64,000 bases of DNA from Paenibacillus pabuli NBRC 13638 (GTDB lineage Bacteria; Bacillota; Bacilli; Paenibacillales; Paenibacillaceae): contig NZ_BCNM01000027.1 of NCBI RefSeq assembly GCF_001514495.1, positions 1 through 64,000 of the forward strand. The letters run 5' to 3'. Below the pieces are notes generated by a model. The model was not told the DNA's origin, ran no database searches, and saw nothing but the letters and a program-made list of their open reading frames with translations. Of the stretch, positions 44,654 to 52,229 are shown piece after piece. The stretch's first letter is position 1. Every line of letters begins with the position of its first letter. A program made the position numbers and the translations under genes.

Positions 44654-44685
44654 ACCTTAAACGCCGTGTAAGGAAAGTTTAAGGT
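44654..44685 (+). promoter_or_regulatory. Perfect 9-bp inverted repeat upstream of ABC genes
   Basis: ACCTTAAAC (44654-44662) and GTTTAAGGT (44677-44685) are exact inverted copies 14 bases apart; TAAGG also recurs with an 11-base period (44669 and 44680). It is a likely binding site for the response regulator at 42875. Confidence 0.6.
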
Positions 44686-44765
44686 AAATCGATAGCAGGG
44701 TTGTGGTAGGTCGTTTAGGATAAGGATATGTAAACAAAGATTGTTCAATAGGAGGGGAAACACCT

Positions 44766-45536
44766 GTGGAAATGTTACAAGTTTCAGCACTAAACAAAGT
44801 GTATCAGGGCAAAGTTCAGACACAAGCCCTTAGTGATATTCATCTGACTATTAAGCAAGGTGAATTTGTTGGGATTATGGGACCATCGGGCAGCGGGAAA
44901 ACGACTCTGCTCAATATGGTGTCGACCATTGATGAGCCAAGTTCGGGCAAGGTGCTGATTAACGGCATGAATCCGTTTGAGATGAAAAAGAAACAACTGG
45001 CCATGTTCCGACGCCGGGAACTCGGGTTTGTATTTCAGGATTTCAATCTGCTCGACACCCTGACCGTTGCTGAAAATATAGTACTGCCATTGACGCTGGA
45101 CAAGGTTAAGCTCAAAGAGATGGAGAGCAGACTTCATCGAATCACCGCTCAACTTGGAATCGATCATATTCTGGATAAACGCGTTTACGAAATCTCGGGC
45201 GGACAACGGCAGCGTACGGCCATAGCCAGAGCCATGATTAATATGCCATCGATTGTATTAGCCGACGAACCGACAGGTGCGCTGGATTCAACATCATCGC
45301 AAGCGGTAATGGAGTCGCTCGAACAGATCAATCAGCAGGAGAAAACGACCATTATGCTGGTCACCCATGATCCGCTCGCTGCAAGTTATTGTCATCGGAT
45401 TGTGTTTATCAAGGATGGCAAGCTGGCCGCTGAAGTACACCGGGGAGATAATCGTCAGACATTCTTTCAACGTATTATTGATACCTTATCGTTCTGGGGA
45501 GGGAATTCGCATGAGCTTTCCTCAGTTCGCGTTTAA
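44766..45536 (+). CDS. BceA-type peptide antibiotic transporter ATPase
   Basis: The 256-residue ATPase has Walker A GPSGSGKTT, signature ISGGQRQR and Walker B IVLADEPTGALDS, with a Q-loop VFQDFNLLDTLTVAEN, typical of the MacB/LolD/BceA group. It pairs with the permease encoded next for target protection from peptide antibiotics and for signalling to the kinase. The GTG start follows AGGAGGGG. Its end overlaps the permease gene by 26 bases. Confidence 0.94.
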   Translation: MEMLQVSALNKVYQGKVQTQALSDIHLTIKQGEFVGIMGPSGSGKTTLLNMVSTIDEPSSGKVLINGMNPFEMKKKQLAMFRRRELGFVFQDFNLLDTLTVAENIVLPLTLDKVKLKEMESRLHRITAQLGIDHILDKRVYEISGGQRQRTAIARAMINMPSIVLADEPTGALDSTSSQAVMESLEQINQQEKTTIMLVTHDPLAASYCHRIVFIKDGKLAAEVHRGDNRQTFFQRIIDTLSFWGGNSHELSSVRV

Positions 45537-47469
45537 CAACATTCGCCGGAATGGGCGAGCGTATATTGCTTTTTTTCTCAGTAGTGTATTCATGGTGATG
45601 ATTTTCTTCGCTTACGCGATGTTTACCTATCATCCATATGTGAAAGAATTACCGATGGGTGCAACAACCGCTACAGGTATGCAGGTAGCTTCGGTTATCG
45701 TGTATGTATTTGCATTTTTCTTTGTTATGTATTCCATCAGTGCTTTTCTTAAGTCACGAAACAAGGAATTTGGCATTCTGACCATACTTGGTGCTGAACC
45801 TGGACAGATTCGGAAACTGGTCGTTATGGAAAACATGTTGATCGGCAGCCTGTCCATTATTGCCGGCATAGGCGGAGGCATGTTGTTGTCAAAGTTGTTT
45901 CTGATGTTAACCACTCGTTTTATCGGGATGGATGACCTGCCCTTTTATTTTCCGCTCAAAGCGATTCTGATTACGGTAGGCGCCTTTTTGCTGCTGTTTT
46001 TCTGTATTTCGCTCTTCACACTTTTTTTGATCGGGAACAAGCGGGCATTGGAGCTCTTGACAGGTACCAGTAAACCGAAAAAGGAGCCCAAAGCTTCATG
46101 GTTCTTCTCACTCTTGGGATTGGCATTTCTTACAGCGGGCTTCGTTGCACTGCGCAGTGAGCTGAATGGCGGGACCATATTGATTGCGGCAGTAACAGGT
46201 ATTGCGGGAACCTATTTCTTTTACTCCCAACTCTCCGTTCTTGCCATTCGGCTCCTGAAGCGTAATCGCAAACGAGTTTGGCACGGAACGCGATTGTTGT
46301 GGATTTCGGAAATGAGTTACAAAATCAAAGACAACGCCAGAATGCTGTTTATGGTGACGGTTGTCATTGCCATTGCTTCCATGAGTGCAGTTGTGATTTT
46401 GTCTCTGGATCAGCAGAACCGGGAACAGTTTACAAATAATGATTTTCCAATCCAATACAATGTATACGAGCCATTGGATCGTCTGGATCTGACATCAATA
46501 GATTCGAGCCTTGAAGCCGCAGGCTTGGATTATCAGCAAGTTTACCTGGAATATTTCTGGGCCGATGCGGATCAGAGTGCTGTGTCAGTCATGCCGCTAA
46601 GTCATTACAATCGATTCAATGCAATCCAAGGAAAAAAGGAGTACCACTTGGATGCAGAATCAGTGATTTTCGTGGATTCCCGTAATGATAAGGATCCGGA
46701 CCAGATTAAACGAAACAGGTTTCGGAATTATGCAAAAGGAGACACGTTGACGTTAATTCTGAACACAGGTCCAGTACAAGCAAAGGTTACGGCTACGGGC
46801 ATAGAGCCCAGGTTCGCAAACCTGATCTATGCGACAGGCGTTGTCGTGGTTCCGGATGAAAAGTACGAAGCAATAACACATGAGGTCAAAGAAAATTATA
46901 TATCGGGGAAATATTTGTATCAGATTCCGGCTTGGGGCCATGCTGTGCCTGATCGGCAATCTTCGGAAGCCATGGTTAGCGATCAATTGCTTTCGTCCGT
47001 GGATTCAATCCAAAACGATAACCCTTCAAATGATAAATACTCTGGATATCTGAGCACGCGATACGGAGATTTTGAGAGATACAGACAGGGGACAGCGCTC
47101 TTTACCTTTTTGGGCGTTTTCATTGGATTGATTTTTTCAATCTCTTCCGCCAGCTTTCTGTATTTCAGGCTGCACACGGACTTGGAGGCTGATGGGAAAA
47201 TGGTACATTCCTTGTCCAAAATGGGTCTCAGTTTTCAGGAAATGAAAAGATCATCCACAATTCAGATCGCGGTACTCTTTTTCTTCCCAATCCTGATCTC
47301 AATTATTGAAACACTCGTTGTCGTTAAGCCGTTTCTGACTGAATTCGGTATTACCAATTACACCGTTCCGGTATTAACCGTATTTGGTGCATTTCTGCTT
47401 GCACAGACGTTTTATTTCTTCGTGATTCGTTCGAGATATATCTCTTCATTGCGCAAAATGATGGTTTAA
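45511..47469 (+). CDS. BceB-type FtsX-like permease
   Basis: This 652-residue permease has one N-terminal helix, three following helices, further helices near 195-300, a large extracellular domain (about 325-540), and three terminal helices: the ten-helix BceB plan. The extracellular domain is the drug-recognition part in this family. ATG 45511 follows GGGGAGGG within the end of the ATPase gene; the frame extends to 45367 without a site. I cannot predict which peptide (bacitracin, nisin-like or other) it handles. Confidence 0.93.
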   Translation: MSFPQFAFNNIRRNGRAYIAFFLSSVFMVMIFFAYAMFTYHPYVKELPMGATTATGMQVASVIVYVFAFFFVMYSISAFLKSRNKEFGILTILGAEPGQIRKLVVMENMLIGSLSIIAGIGGGMLLSKLFLMLTTRFIGMDDLPFYFPLKAILITVGAFLLLFFCISLFTLFLIGNKRALELLTGTSKPKKEPKASWFFSLLGLAFLTAGFVALRSELNGGTILIAAVTGIAGTYFFYSQLSVLAIRLLKRNRKRVWHGTRLLWISEMSYKIKDNARMLFMVTVVIAIASMSAVVILSLDQQNREQFTNNDFPIQYNVYEPLDRLDLTSIDSSLEAAGLDYQQVYLEYFWADADQSAVSVMPLSHYNRFNAIQGKKEYHLDAESVIFVDSRNDKDPDQIKRNRFRNYAKGDTLTLILNTGPVQAKVTATGIEPRFANLIYATGVVVVPDEKYEAITHEVKENYISGKYLYQIPAWGHAVPDRQSSEAMVSDQLLSSVDSIQNDNPSNDKYSGYLSTRYGDFERYRQGTALFTFLGVFIGLIFSISSASFLYFRLHTDLEADGKMVHSLSKMGLSFQEMKRSSTIQIAVLFFFPILISIIETLVVVKPFLTEFGITNYTVPVLTVFGAFLLAQTFYFFVIRSRYISSLRKMMV

Positions 47470-47524
47470 TCCGGAGTCTGGTTACGCTGGAAAGGGACCG
47501 ATCATGAAACATAGCCTGGAATCC

Positions 47525-47566
47525 TTGATTTAGATCAAGGAGATCCGGGCGTTTGTGCGTTATGAT
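47525..47566 (+). promoter_or_regulatory. FNR-type box and -10 of cupin gene
   Basis: TTGAT-TTAG-ATCAA (47525-47538) is an exact FNR-type palindrome, extended to CCTTGAT/ATCAAGG. TATGAT at 47561-47566 predicts a start near 47573, which puts the box centre at -41.5, the class II activator position. Confidence 0.82.
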
Positions 47567-47604
47567 GAATCCATCCCAAGGTTAATAGAAGGAGGAAAAC
47601 AATC

Positions 47605-47946
47605 ATGAGTATTAAATCATTGCAAGATGTTAAGGAGTTTAGCCCGGACCGTTTTACCAAACGGGTTTTATTTCAAGAGGGGGGTGGAGTTACCTTTGTA
47701 CTTCATTTTCTGCCAGGGCAACAGCTTCCGACGCATAAACATCCAGGCACAGATGTTATTTTGCTAGTGGTCGAAGGTGCAGGCACACTTATTCTGGATG
47801 GAAAAGAACAAGGGGTGAAACAAGAGGATGTAATTCATTGCGGCGGGGAGACGGAGTTCGCATTCCATAATACGGGGGATCAGGAGGTTCGTTTGTTCGT
47901 TGTGTTAAATAAGGTGCCAGAAGCTTCGTACGCGAAGGACATCTAA
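47605..47946 (+). CDS. Small cupin-domain protein
   Basis: The 113-residue protein is a single cupin barrel with metal-type motif PTHKHPGTDVILLVVEG (His pair and distal Glu) and a second motif CGGETEFAFHNTG. Function is unknown; such cupins may bind iron or act as dioxygenases or sensors. An FNR-type site at the activator position upstream indicates anaerobic induction, placing it with the nitrate-respiration genes. AGAAGGAGG precedes the ATG. Confidence 0.85.
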   Translation: MSIKSLQDVKEFSPDRFTKRVLFQEGGGVTFVLHFLPGQQLPTHKHPGTDVILLVVEGAGTLILDGKEQGVKQEDVIHCGGETEFAFHNTGDQEVRLFVVLNKVPEASYAKDI

Positions 47947-47960
47947 GTAACAAAACAATA

Positions 47961-48006
47961 AAAAGCGTACTTGGGCCTGAGATCCTCAGAGCTTAAGTAC
48001 GTTTTC
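47961..48006. terminator. Bidirectional terminator, cupin and DUF59 genes
   Basis: AAAAGCGTACTT pairs with AAGTACGTTTT around a CTGAG/CTCAG inner stem, with A/T tails on both sides, between converging transcripts. Confidence 0.85.
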
Positions 48007-48058
48007 TAGTAAGCAGCTTGGCATCCTGTTCCTCCATCCGAGTTACAGCCATTCCTGC

Positions 48059-48358
48059 TTAGAAATATCCGAGCATTTCCTTGGCTTCTTTCGACATCAG
48101 TTGTGGAGACCACTGTGGCTCCCATACCACTTGAACTTCAATATCGGTTTTATTTGTATTCTCCTGCAATACCCACTTCACCGCACCTACAATGGTGTCG
48201 TGCAGCGGACATCCGGGTGTCGTCAACGTCATTCGCACCTGTACACGTTCTGGCTCTTCCTTGACTTCATAGACCAAACCCAGATCAACGATATTAACAC
48301 CCAGTTCCGGGTCATATACTTCCTTCAGGCATTCTAGCAAATGAGTTGTTTGTTCCAT
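48059..48358 (-). CDS. DUF59/SufT-type iron-sulfur assembly factor
   Basis: The 99-residue protein has a MIP18/DUF59 fold with YDPELGVNIVDLGLVY and TLTTPGCPLHDTI, where the conserved Cys sits. Relatives (SufT, PaaD, YitW) help mature Fe-S proteins. It is the last gene of a Crp/Fnr-boxed operon, so it may serve the Fe-S clusters of NarGH/MoaA or repair clusters under nitrosative stress; that is inference. ATG 48358 follows GGAGCG; an ATG at 48379 has no site. Confidence 0.88.
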   Translation of the reverse strand: MEQTTHLLECLKEVYDPELGVNIVDLGLVYEVKEEPERVQVRMTLTTPGCPLHDTIVGAVKWVLQENTNKTDIEVQVVWEPQWSPQLMSKEAKEMLGYF

Positions 48359-48382
48359 CCTTTTCACGCTCCATTCCATCTA

Positions 48383-49615
48383 TTAACGTTTGAACACCAA
48401 TGCAATATTGGCTATATAAGCGATTGAGATAAGCGACAACATCGTTCCTCCGACCATCATGACCTCTGCCAAATTAATTAAAATGCCACTGACAAGCAGC
48501 AAGCTTGCTGTGACCATGGCGAGCAGCCCCCACTTCACCTTTTTTTCGCTCAGCATTCCAGCCATCAGCGGTGTTCCAGGTCTGCCAGCCATCTTGCCAT
48601 ACTTATGGGTCCACCATAGAAAGGGTACGATTTTGGAGGCGTAACCCAGTATGGTGAGTGACACCCATCCCCCGAGATATACCCACCCGGAAAGAAGAAC
48701 AACGCGCGGATGCAACAGCAGTTCCGTACCTTGGGCAGAATAGATCAGCAGGGCAACAGCATATGCGGCAAAGGCGCGACTTACATACACCGACCAGCGA
48801 ATGCCTGGCCCCGGATTACTTTTATGCTGCTTTTCCTGGATTTGCTCCAGGTGGTACACATAGAAGAGAAGTGCTGCGGTTAGAAGCAAGAGCGCGAACC
48901 AGAGCAAGCCATCCTTCATACCTGTCAGAAATGCGACAACACCTGTAAGTACAGCCGCATTCCATAACATCAAGACGACCTTCTGCAACCGGTTCGAAAA
49001 ATCGTGGGACAGGTAGAACATCGGCAGCATCTTGTAACTGAATCCGGTAATTAACATACCGAACCAGCCGAGTGTTCCCATCCAGATATGTGCCCCGAAT
49101 AAACGTTCATGCAGACCACGCCACTCACCAAAAGCAAAATCAAGCCCCATCAACAACCCGGACAGTCCGGTTAACACCAGATATAGACAGGCGCAGGCAG
49201 CACTAATCGTCACGGGGTTCCATTGTGAAGCTCGGAAGAGGGTAACGGCCATGTTCCAGCCGAAGAACAATAGGCCACATAGTGCAAGTGCGGCAGAACC
49301 AGCAATCCAGCTGACCTCTGCCCGAATGAAGCCGTATAACATACCCGTAATTCCAATCGTGAACAAGAAGTAATGACAATAGCCGAGAAACAGACTATAG
49401 ATATTGGACTGTAAAATGACATGTATCAGCTGATAAACGGCACCCATGGCCAGCATCGTTGCCCACCCGAGCACAAACAGATGAGCATGAAACCAGCCTT
49501 CAGGTCCTCGCAGTTCATCACCAAGCCAGCCTGTGAGCGAGAGCAGGGAGAATGCGTGATACATTACAAATCCAAAGATGCCCGTGATGATAAAAAGAAA
49601 CGGCAGCCTGGACAT
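48383..49615 (-). CDS. Multispanning heme-copper-oxidase-subunit-I-like membrane protein
   Basis: The 410-residue protein has about 12 hydrophobic helices. Its His-containing segments WFHAHLFVLGW (His43, His45), GAHIWMGTLGWFGMLITG (His176), KMLPMFYLSH and PFLWWTHKYG resemble cbb3/NorB-type subunit I or NnrS-like proteins, but I cannot find the full set of Cu ligands. It lies in a Crp/Fnr-boxed operon between DUF2249 and DUF59 genes beside the nitrate reductase operon. A role in NO or nitrite stress, or heme/copper handling, is inference. ATG 49615 follows AAGGAGG. Confidence 0.78.
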   Translation of the reverse strand: MSRLPFLFIITGIFGFVMYHAFSLLSLTGWLGDELRGPEGWFHAHLFVLGWATMLAMGAVYQLIHVILQSNIYSLFLGYCHYFLFTIGITGMLYGFIRAEVSWIAGSAALALCGLLFFGWNMAVTLFRASQWNPVTISAACACLYLVLTGLSGLLMGLDFAFGEWRGLHERLFGAHIWMGTLGWFGMLITGFSYKMLPMFYLSHDFSNRLQKVVLMLWNAAVLTGVVAFLTGMKDGLLWFALLLLTAALLFYVYHLEQIQEKQHKSNPGPGIRWSVYVSRAFAAYAVALLIYSAQGTELLLHPRVVLLSGWVYLGGWVSLTILGYASKIVPFLWWTHKYGKMAGRPGTPLMAGMLSEKKVKWGLLAMVTASLLLVSGILINLAEVMMVGGTMLSLISIAYIANIALVFKR

Positions 49616-49628
49616 GGCTTTCGCCTCC

Positions 49629-50246
49629 TTACCCTTTTTCAATTCTCACTTTGGCTGTCCCATCCGGCTGATCCTCCACCGTGTAGAGACAACCCAGATT
49701 ATTGAGCTCTTCAATCAAAAATACGGGCACACGGTCATTGTGAATCAGCACGACTTCTCCTTGCTTGCAGCGCTCCAGTGCGGCAAGTGTTCGCATCATC
49801 GGCTGCGGCGGTTCCAATCCGCGGTTGTCCAGTACAACGGTTGGAATCTGAGGAGATTCGTTGTTTTCAATTGCGCCGGCTTGCTCCTTCGGATGCCCCT
49901 TGCAGGAATCTGATTCATCGTCTGAATCGGGTTCCGAATTAGCTTCTGATCCAGATAAAACCATTGCAGATAATGCCTTTGCACCGGTTTTATTTTTTTT
50001 GTGCACAAAAGTGGTTACCCAGTGATCTGATCCCATTCGTTCCGATGTGCTGGAGTACCCTTTCATTTTGAGAATACCGAGCAGGGGCTTCGGTTTAAAT
50101 GGCGCATGCAGTACGAACACATCGGAAGGCTTGAGTCCTTTGACCGTATCCATAATTAGCTGAAACGGATCCAGCTTTTTATTCAGATGTGAACGTACAT
50201 CCAGCTCAACAATATGAATGTCAGTTGGAGACATATGCGCCCACAT
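49629..50246 (-). CDS. Tandem DUF2249 protein
   Basis: The 205-residue protein has an N-terminal DUF2249 domain (IVELDVRSHLNKKLDPFQLI to DHWVTTF), a Ser/Asp/Glu-rich linker of about 45 residues, and a second DUF2249 domain (VVLDNRGLEPPQPMMRTLAAL). The second resembles TusA, but the sulfur-carrying Cys-Pro is replaced by Pro-Pro. The start is uncertain: ATG 50246 or 50234, both overlapping the preceding gene. Upstream codons in this frame are the shadow of that gene. Function of the family is unknown. Confidence 0.82.
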   Translation of the reverse strand: MWAHMSPTDIHIVELDVRSHLNKKLDPFQLIMDTVKGLKPSDVFVLHAPFKPKPLLGILKMKGYSSTSERMGSDHWVTTFVHKKNKTGAKALSAMVLSGSEANSEPDSDDESDSCKGHPKEQAGAIENNESPQIPTVVLDNRGLEPPQPMMRTLAALERCKQGEVVLIHNDRVPVFLIEELNNLGCLYTVEDQPDGTAKVRIEKG

Positions 50247-50595
50247 CCGATCCTGTATCAGCTGCATCAGCCTGTTGAACCAACTTGAGAGATGATTCAT
50301 ACAGGGCGGCCATGCCACCGTACAGCGTATAGAAGAATGACTCTGGCGCATCGAGGGAGAAGGACAGATAGGCCTTGGGGTCCATTCCAAGCATACGCTC
50401 AAAAAGTCTTGCACTGTCATAGGCATAAAAACAGAAATGAGTATATTCGAACACAGGCATTTTCTCGTAAATAGTGATGATCTCTTGCGCATAGTCCACC
50501 TGCTCGCGCTGTGCCATTTGAATCATGGCTGCGGCATCTTCCAGCCGCAGGGTGATGCGAAGTTTGGTGTCATCCATAATCTCAACGTGCGCCAT
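50221..50595 (-). CDS. Uncharacterised small protein of the DUF2249 operon
   Basis: I do not recognise this 124-residue protein. It is acidic, predicted alpha/beta, with LRITLRLEDAAAMIQMAQ near the N-terminus and an aromatic-rich centre (VFEYTHFCFYAYDSARLF). It has no signal peptide or metal motif. It sits between two DUF2249 genes in a Crp/Fnr-boxed operon, overlapping the downstream one, which supports it being a real gene. Confidence 0.75.
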   Translation of the reverse strand: MAHVEIMDDTKLRITLRLEDAAAMIQMAQREQVDYAQEIITIYEKMPVFEYTHFCFYAYDSARLFERMLGMDPKAYLSFSLDAPESFFYTLYGGMAALYESSLKLVQQADAADTGSDVGAYVSN

Positions 50596-50612
50596 AGCGG
50601 CTCAGCTCCAAT

Positions 50613-50846
50613 CTATAATTTGCTGATTTTAACCTGGAACGTTGTAGGCCCCTGTTCAATATACTCCCAGTTAAAACCTTCGGGATGTGTAGATTGGAAC
50701 TGGAACCGGAGCGGTTTGGGATCGTGATCATTAATGAGAAGCATCGCTTCTTGGGGCTGCAGCTGATCAAACGTTTCGAAAATAACTTTATGTTTCAAAT
50801 GCGGTGGATACTCCGTGGCATTAATGGTTGCTGCGTATGTGTTCAT
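50613..50846 (-). CDS. Single-domain DUF2249 protein
   Basis: The 77-residue protein matches DUF2249: HKVIFETFDQLQPQEAMLLINDHDPKPLRFQF contains the family's dHxPxPL-type loop (NDHDPKPL). It is the first gene of a five-gene minus-strand operon with a Crp/Fnr box at the activator position. Function is unknown; the family clusters with nitrate/nitrite and NO-related genes in many genomes, which is recollection not checked here. Confidence 0.85.
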   Translation of the reverse strand: MNTYAATINATEYPPHLKHKVIFETFDQLQPQEAMLLINDHDPKPLRFQFQSTHPEGFNWEYIEQGPTTFQVKISKL

Positions 50847-50888
50847 GTGTCATTCCTCCAAATAGGGATAGTGTGGTGTTGCAATTTG

Positions 50889-50933
50889 ATTATAGAAAAC
50901 GTGAAAAGGGGTCTGTGTGAGCCTGCTCACACA
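50889..50933 (-). promoter_or_regulatory. Crp/Fnr box and promoter of DUF2249 operon
   Basis: TGTGTGAG-CCTG-CTCACACA (50914-50933) is a perfect palindrome containing TGTGA-N6-TCACA. On the minus strand TATAAT lies at 50894-50889, predicting a start near 50882, so the box centre is at -41.5. It drives the minus-strand operon and is too far from moaA to serve it. Confidence 0.88.
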
Positions 50934-51033
50934 TTTCTTTTTGCCATAATTTTGCCTTATTTCAATCCGTTCACGCTGGGGAAGGAAAATTCAGGGTATA
51001 CCCTAATGTAAATGTAACCTTTGTTTCACTTCA

Positions 51034-51076
51034 TGTGATTTTTTGCACAGTTAGAAGATCAAGTCATCCTTATATT
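51034..51076 (+). promoter_or_regulatory. Crp/Fnr box and promoter of moaA-nar operon
   Basis: TGTGA-TTTTTT-GCACA (51034-51049) matches TGTGA-N6-TCACA at nine of ten positions. TATATT at 51071-51076 predicts a start near 51083, which again puts the box centre at -41.5. Confidence 0.82.
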
Positions 51077-51082
51077 TAGCGT

Positions 51083-51166
51083 CAAGATGACACTGGATGA
51101 GAGGATGGAGGGTTGCCTCCCTCAGCCGATGTTAGGACAGCACCCTAGAGTAAGGGAGGTACGTGT
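51083..51166 (+). promoter_or_regulatory. moaA 5' leader with ribosome-site-sequestering alternative stems
   Basis: CCTCCCT (51116-51122) can pair either with GGAGG just upstream (51107-51111, four-base loop) or with AGGGAGG (51153-51159), which is the moaA ribosome binding site. The two pairings exclude each other, as in a translational switch. A GTCAAGATGAC hairpin lies at the 5' end. I do not recognise a Moco riboswitch core. Confidence 0.5.
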
Positions 51167-52168
51167 ATGGAATCAAAGTTAATGGACCCGTTCGGAAGAG
51201 TACATGATTATCTGCGAATCTCGGTTACGGACCGTTGTAATCTCCGCTGTGTGTACTGCATGCCCGAAGAAGGAATGCAGTTTGAGCCGACTGAGCGCAT
51301 TCTCTCCTATGAAGAAATTACGTCCATCGTCCAGGCACTTGCTCCACTGGGCATACGGAAATTACGTTTGACCGGGGGAGAGCCTCTGGTTCGGAAGGGG
51401 CTGGATCAATTGGTTGCGATGTTATCCGATATTCCAGGGATTGAAGACATCGCATTGACGACGAATGGCATATATTTGGCAGCTTATGCGGATCTGTTGA
51501 AAGCCGCGGGCCTTACCCGGGTGAACATTAGCCTGGACTCATTAAAGCCTGAACGATTCGCAAGTATTACACGAGGTGGTAAAGTGCAACGTGTGCTGGA
51601 AGGCATCAAGGCCAGCCAAAAAGCCGGATTTCATCCGATCAAACTGAATGTGGTGCTGATGAAAGGCGTAAACGACGATGAGGTGGCTGATTTTCTGCGT
51701 ATGACCCGGGATGAACCCATTCATATTCGCTTTATAGAGTACATGCCCATAGGTGAAAGTGGGGAAGGCTGGAGATCAAGTTACATGCCACTCGAACATG
51801 TGCTTGAAACCTGTGGAGCATTATGGGACTACGAAAGCTGTGGTGAAGTTTATGGCAATGGTCCCGCAGATAGCTACCGCATTGTGGGAGCGGCTGGAAC
51901 CTTTGGATTGATCCATCCGGTGAGCAGTCATTTCTGTGGAACCTGCAATCGGCTCAGGCTGACGGCAGACGGAAATATCAAGCCGTGTCTTTATTGGTCA
52001 GATGAGTTCAATGTTCGACCACTTGTAGGTAATGACAAGGCGGTGCAGGATTTATTTTACAAGGCGCTCGGAGCCAAACCCGAAACACATGACATGCTAA
52101 AAGCCTTAAACGGGCAACAGATCGACGGCACGCCAACACTGCGACATATGTCGCAAATCGGAGGATAG
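51167..52168 (+). CDS. moaA: GTP 3',8-cyclase MoaA, molybdenum cofactor synthesis
   Basis: This radical-SAM enzyme converts GTP to 3',8-cyclo-GTP, the first step to molybdopterin. CNLRCVYC (Cys24, 28, 31) binds the SAM cluster; a C-terminal set with CGTCNRLRLTADGNIKPC binds the second 4Fe-4S cluster; the GG-type tail is present (QIGG end). It opens the nar operon and supplies cofactor for NarG. The 61 bases to narG contain no terminator. Confidence 0.95.
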   Translation: MESKLMDPFGRVHDYLRISVTDRCNLRCVYCMPEEGMQFEPTERILSYEEITSIVQALAPLGIRKLRLTGGEPLVRKGLDQLVAMLSDIPGIEDIALTTNGIYLAAYADLLKAAGLTRVNISLDSLKPERFASITRGGKVQRVLEGIKASQKAGFHPIKLNVVLMKGVNDDEVADFLRMTRDEPIHIRFIEYMPIGESGEGWRSSYMPLEHVLETCGALWDYESCGEVYGNGPADSYRIVGAAGTFGLIHPVSSHFCGTCNRLRLTADGNIKPCLYWSDEFNVRPLVGNDKAVQDLFYKALGAKPETHDMLKALNGQQIDGTPTLRHMSQIGG

Positions 52169-52229
52169 CAACAACAGATGTTCAAGATTCACACTCGCAT
52201 CAACAGGTCATATTTGTGGGAGGACAACG

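Noticed and set aside
49629..50492. 287-residue reading of the tandem DUF2249 gene
   Set aside because: The first 80 or so codons overlap the 124-residue gene in another frame and look non-biological. The start is moved to 50246.
50914..50933. Crp/Fnr palindrome as the activator of moaA
   Set aside because: It lies about 160 bases upstream of the predicted moaA start, while spacing to the minus-strand TATAAT is exactly that of a class II site. moaA has its own site at 51034.
51083..51166. Known Moco riboswitch before moaA
   Set aside because: The context fits, but I could not match the multi-stem Moco core in 84 bases. It is reported only as a switch-like leader.
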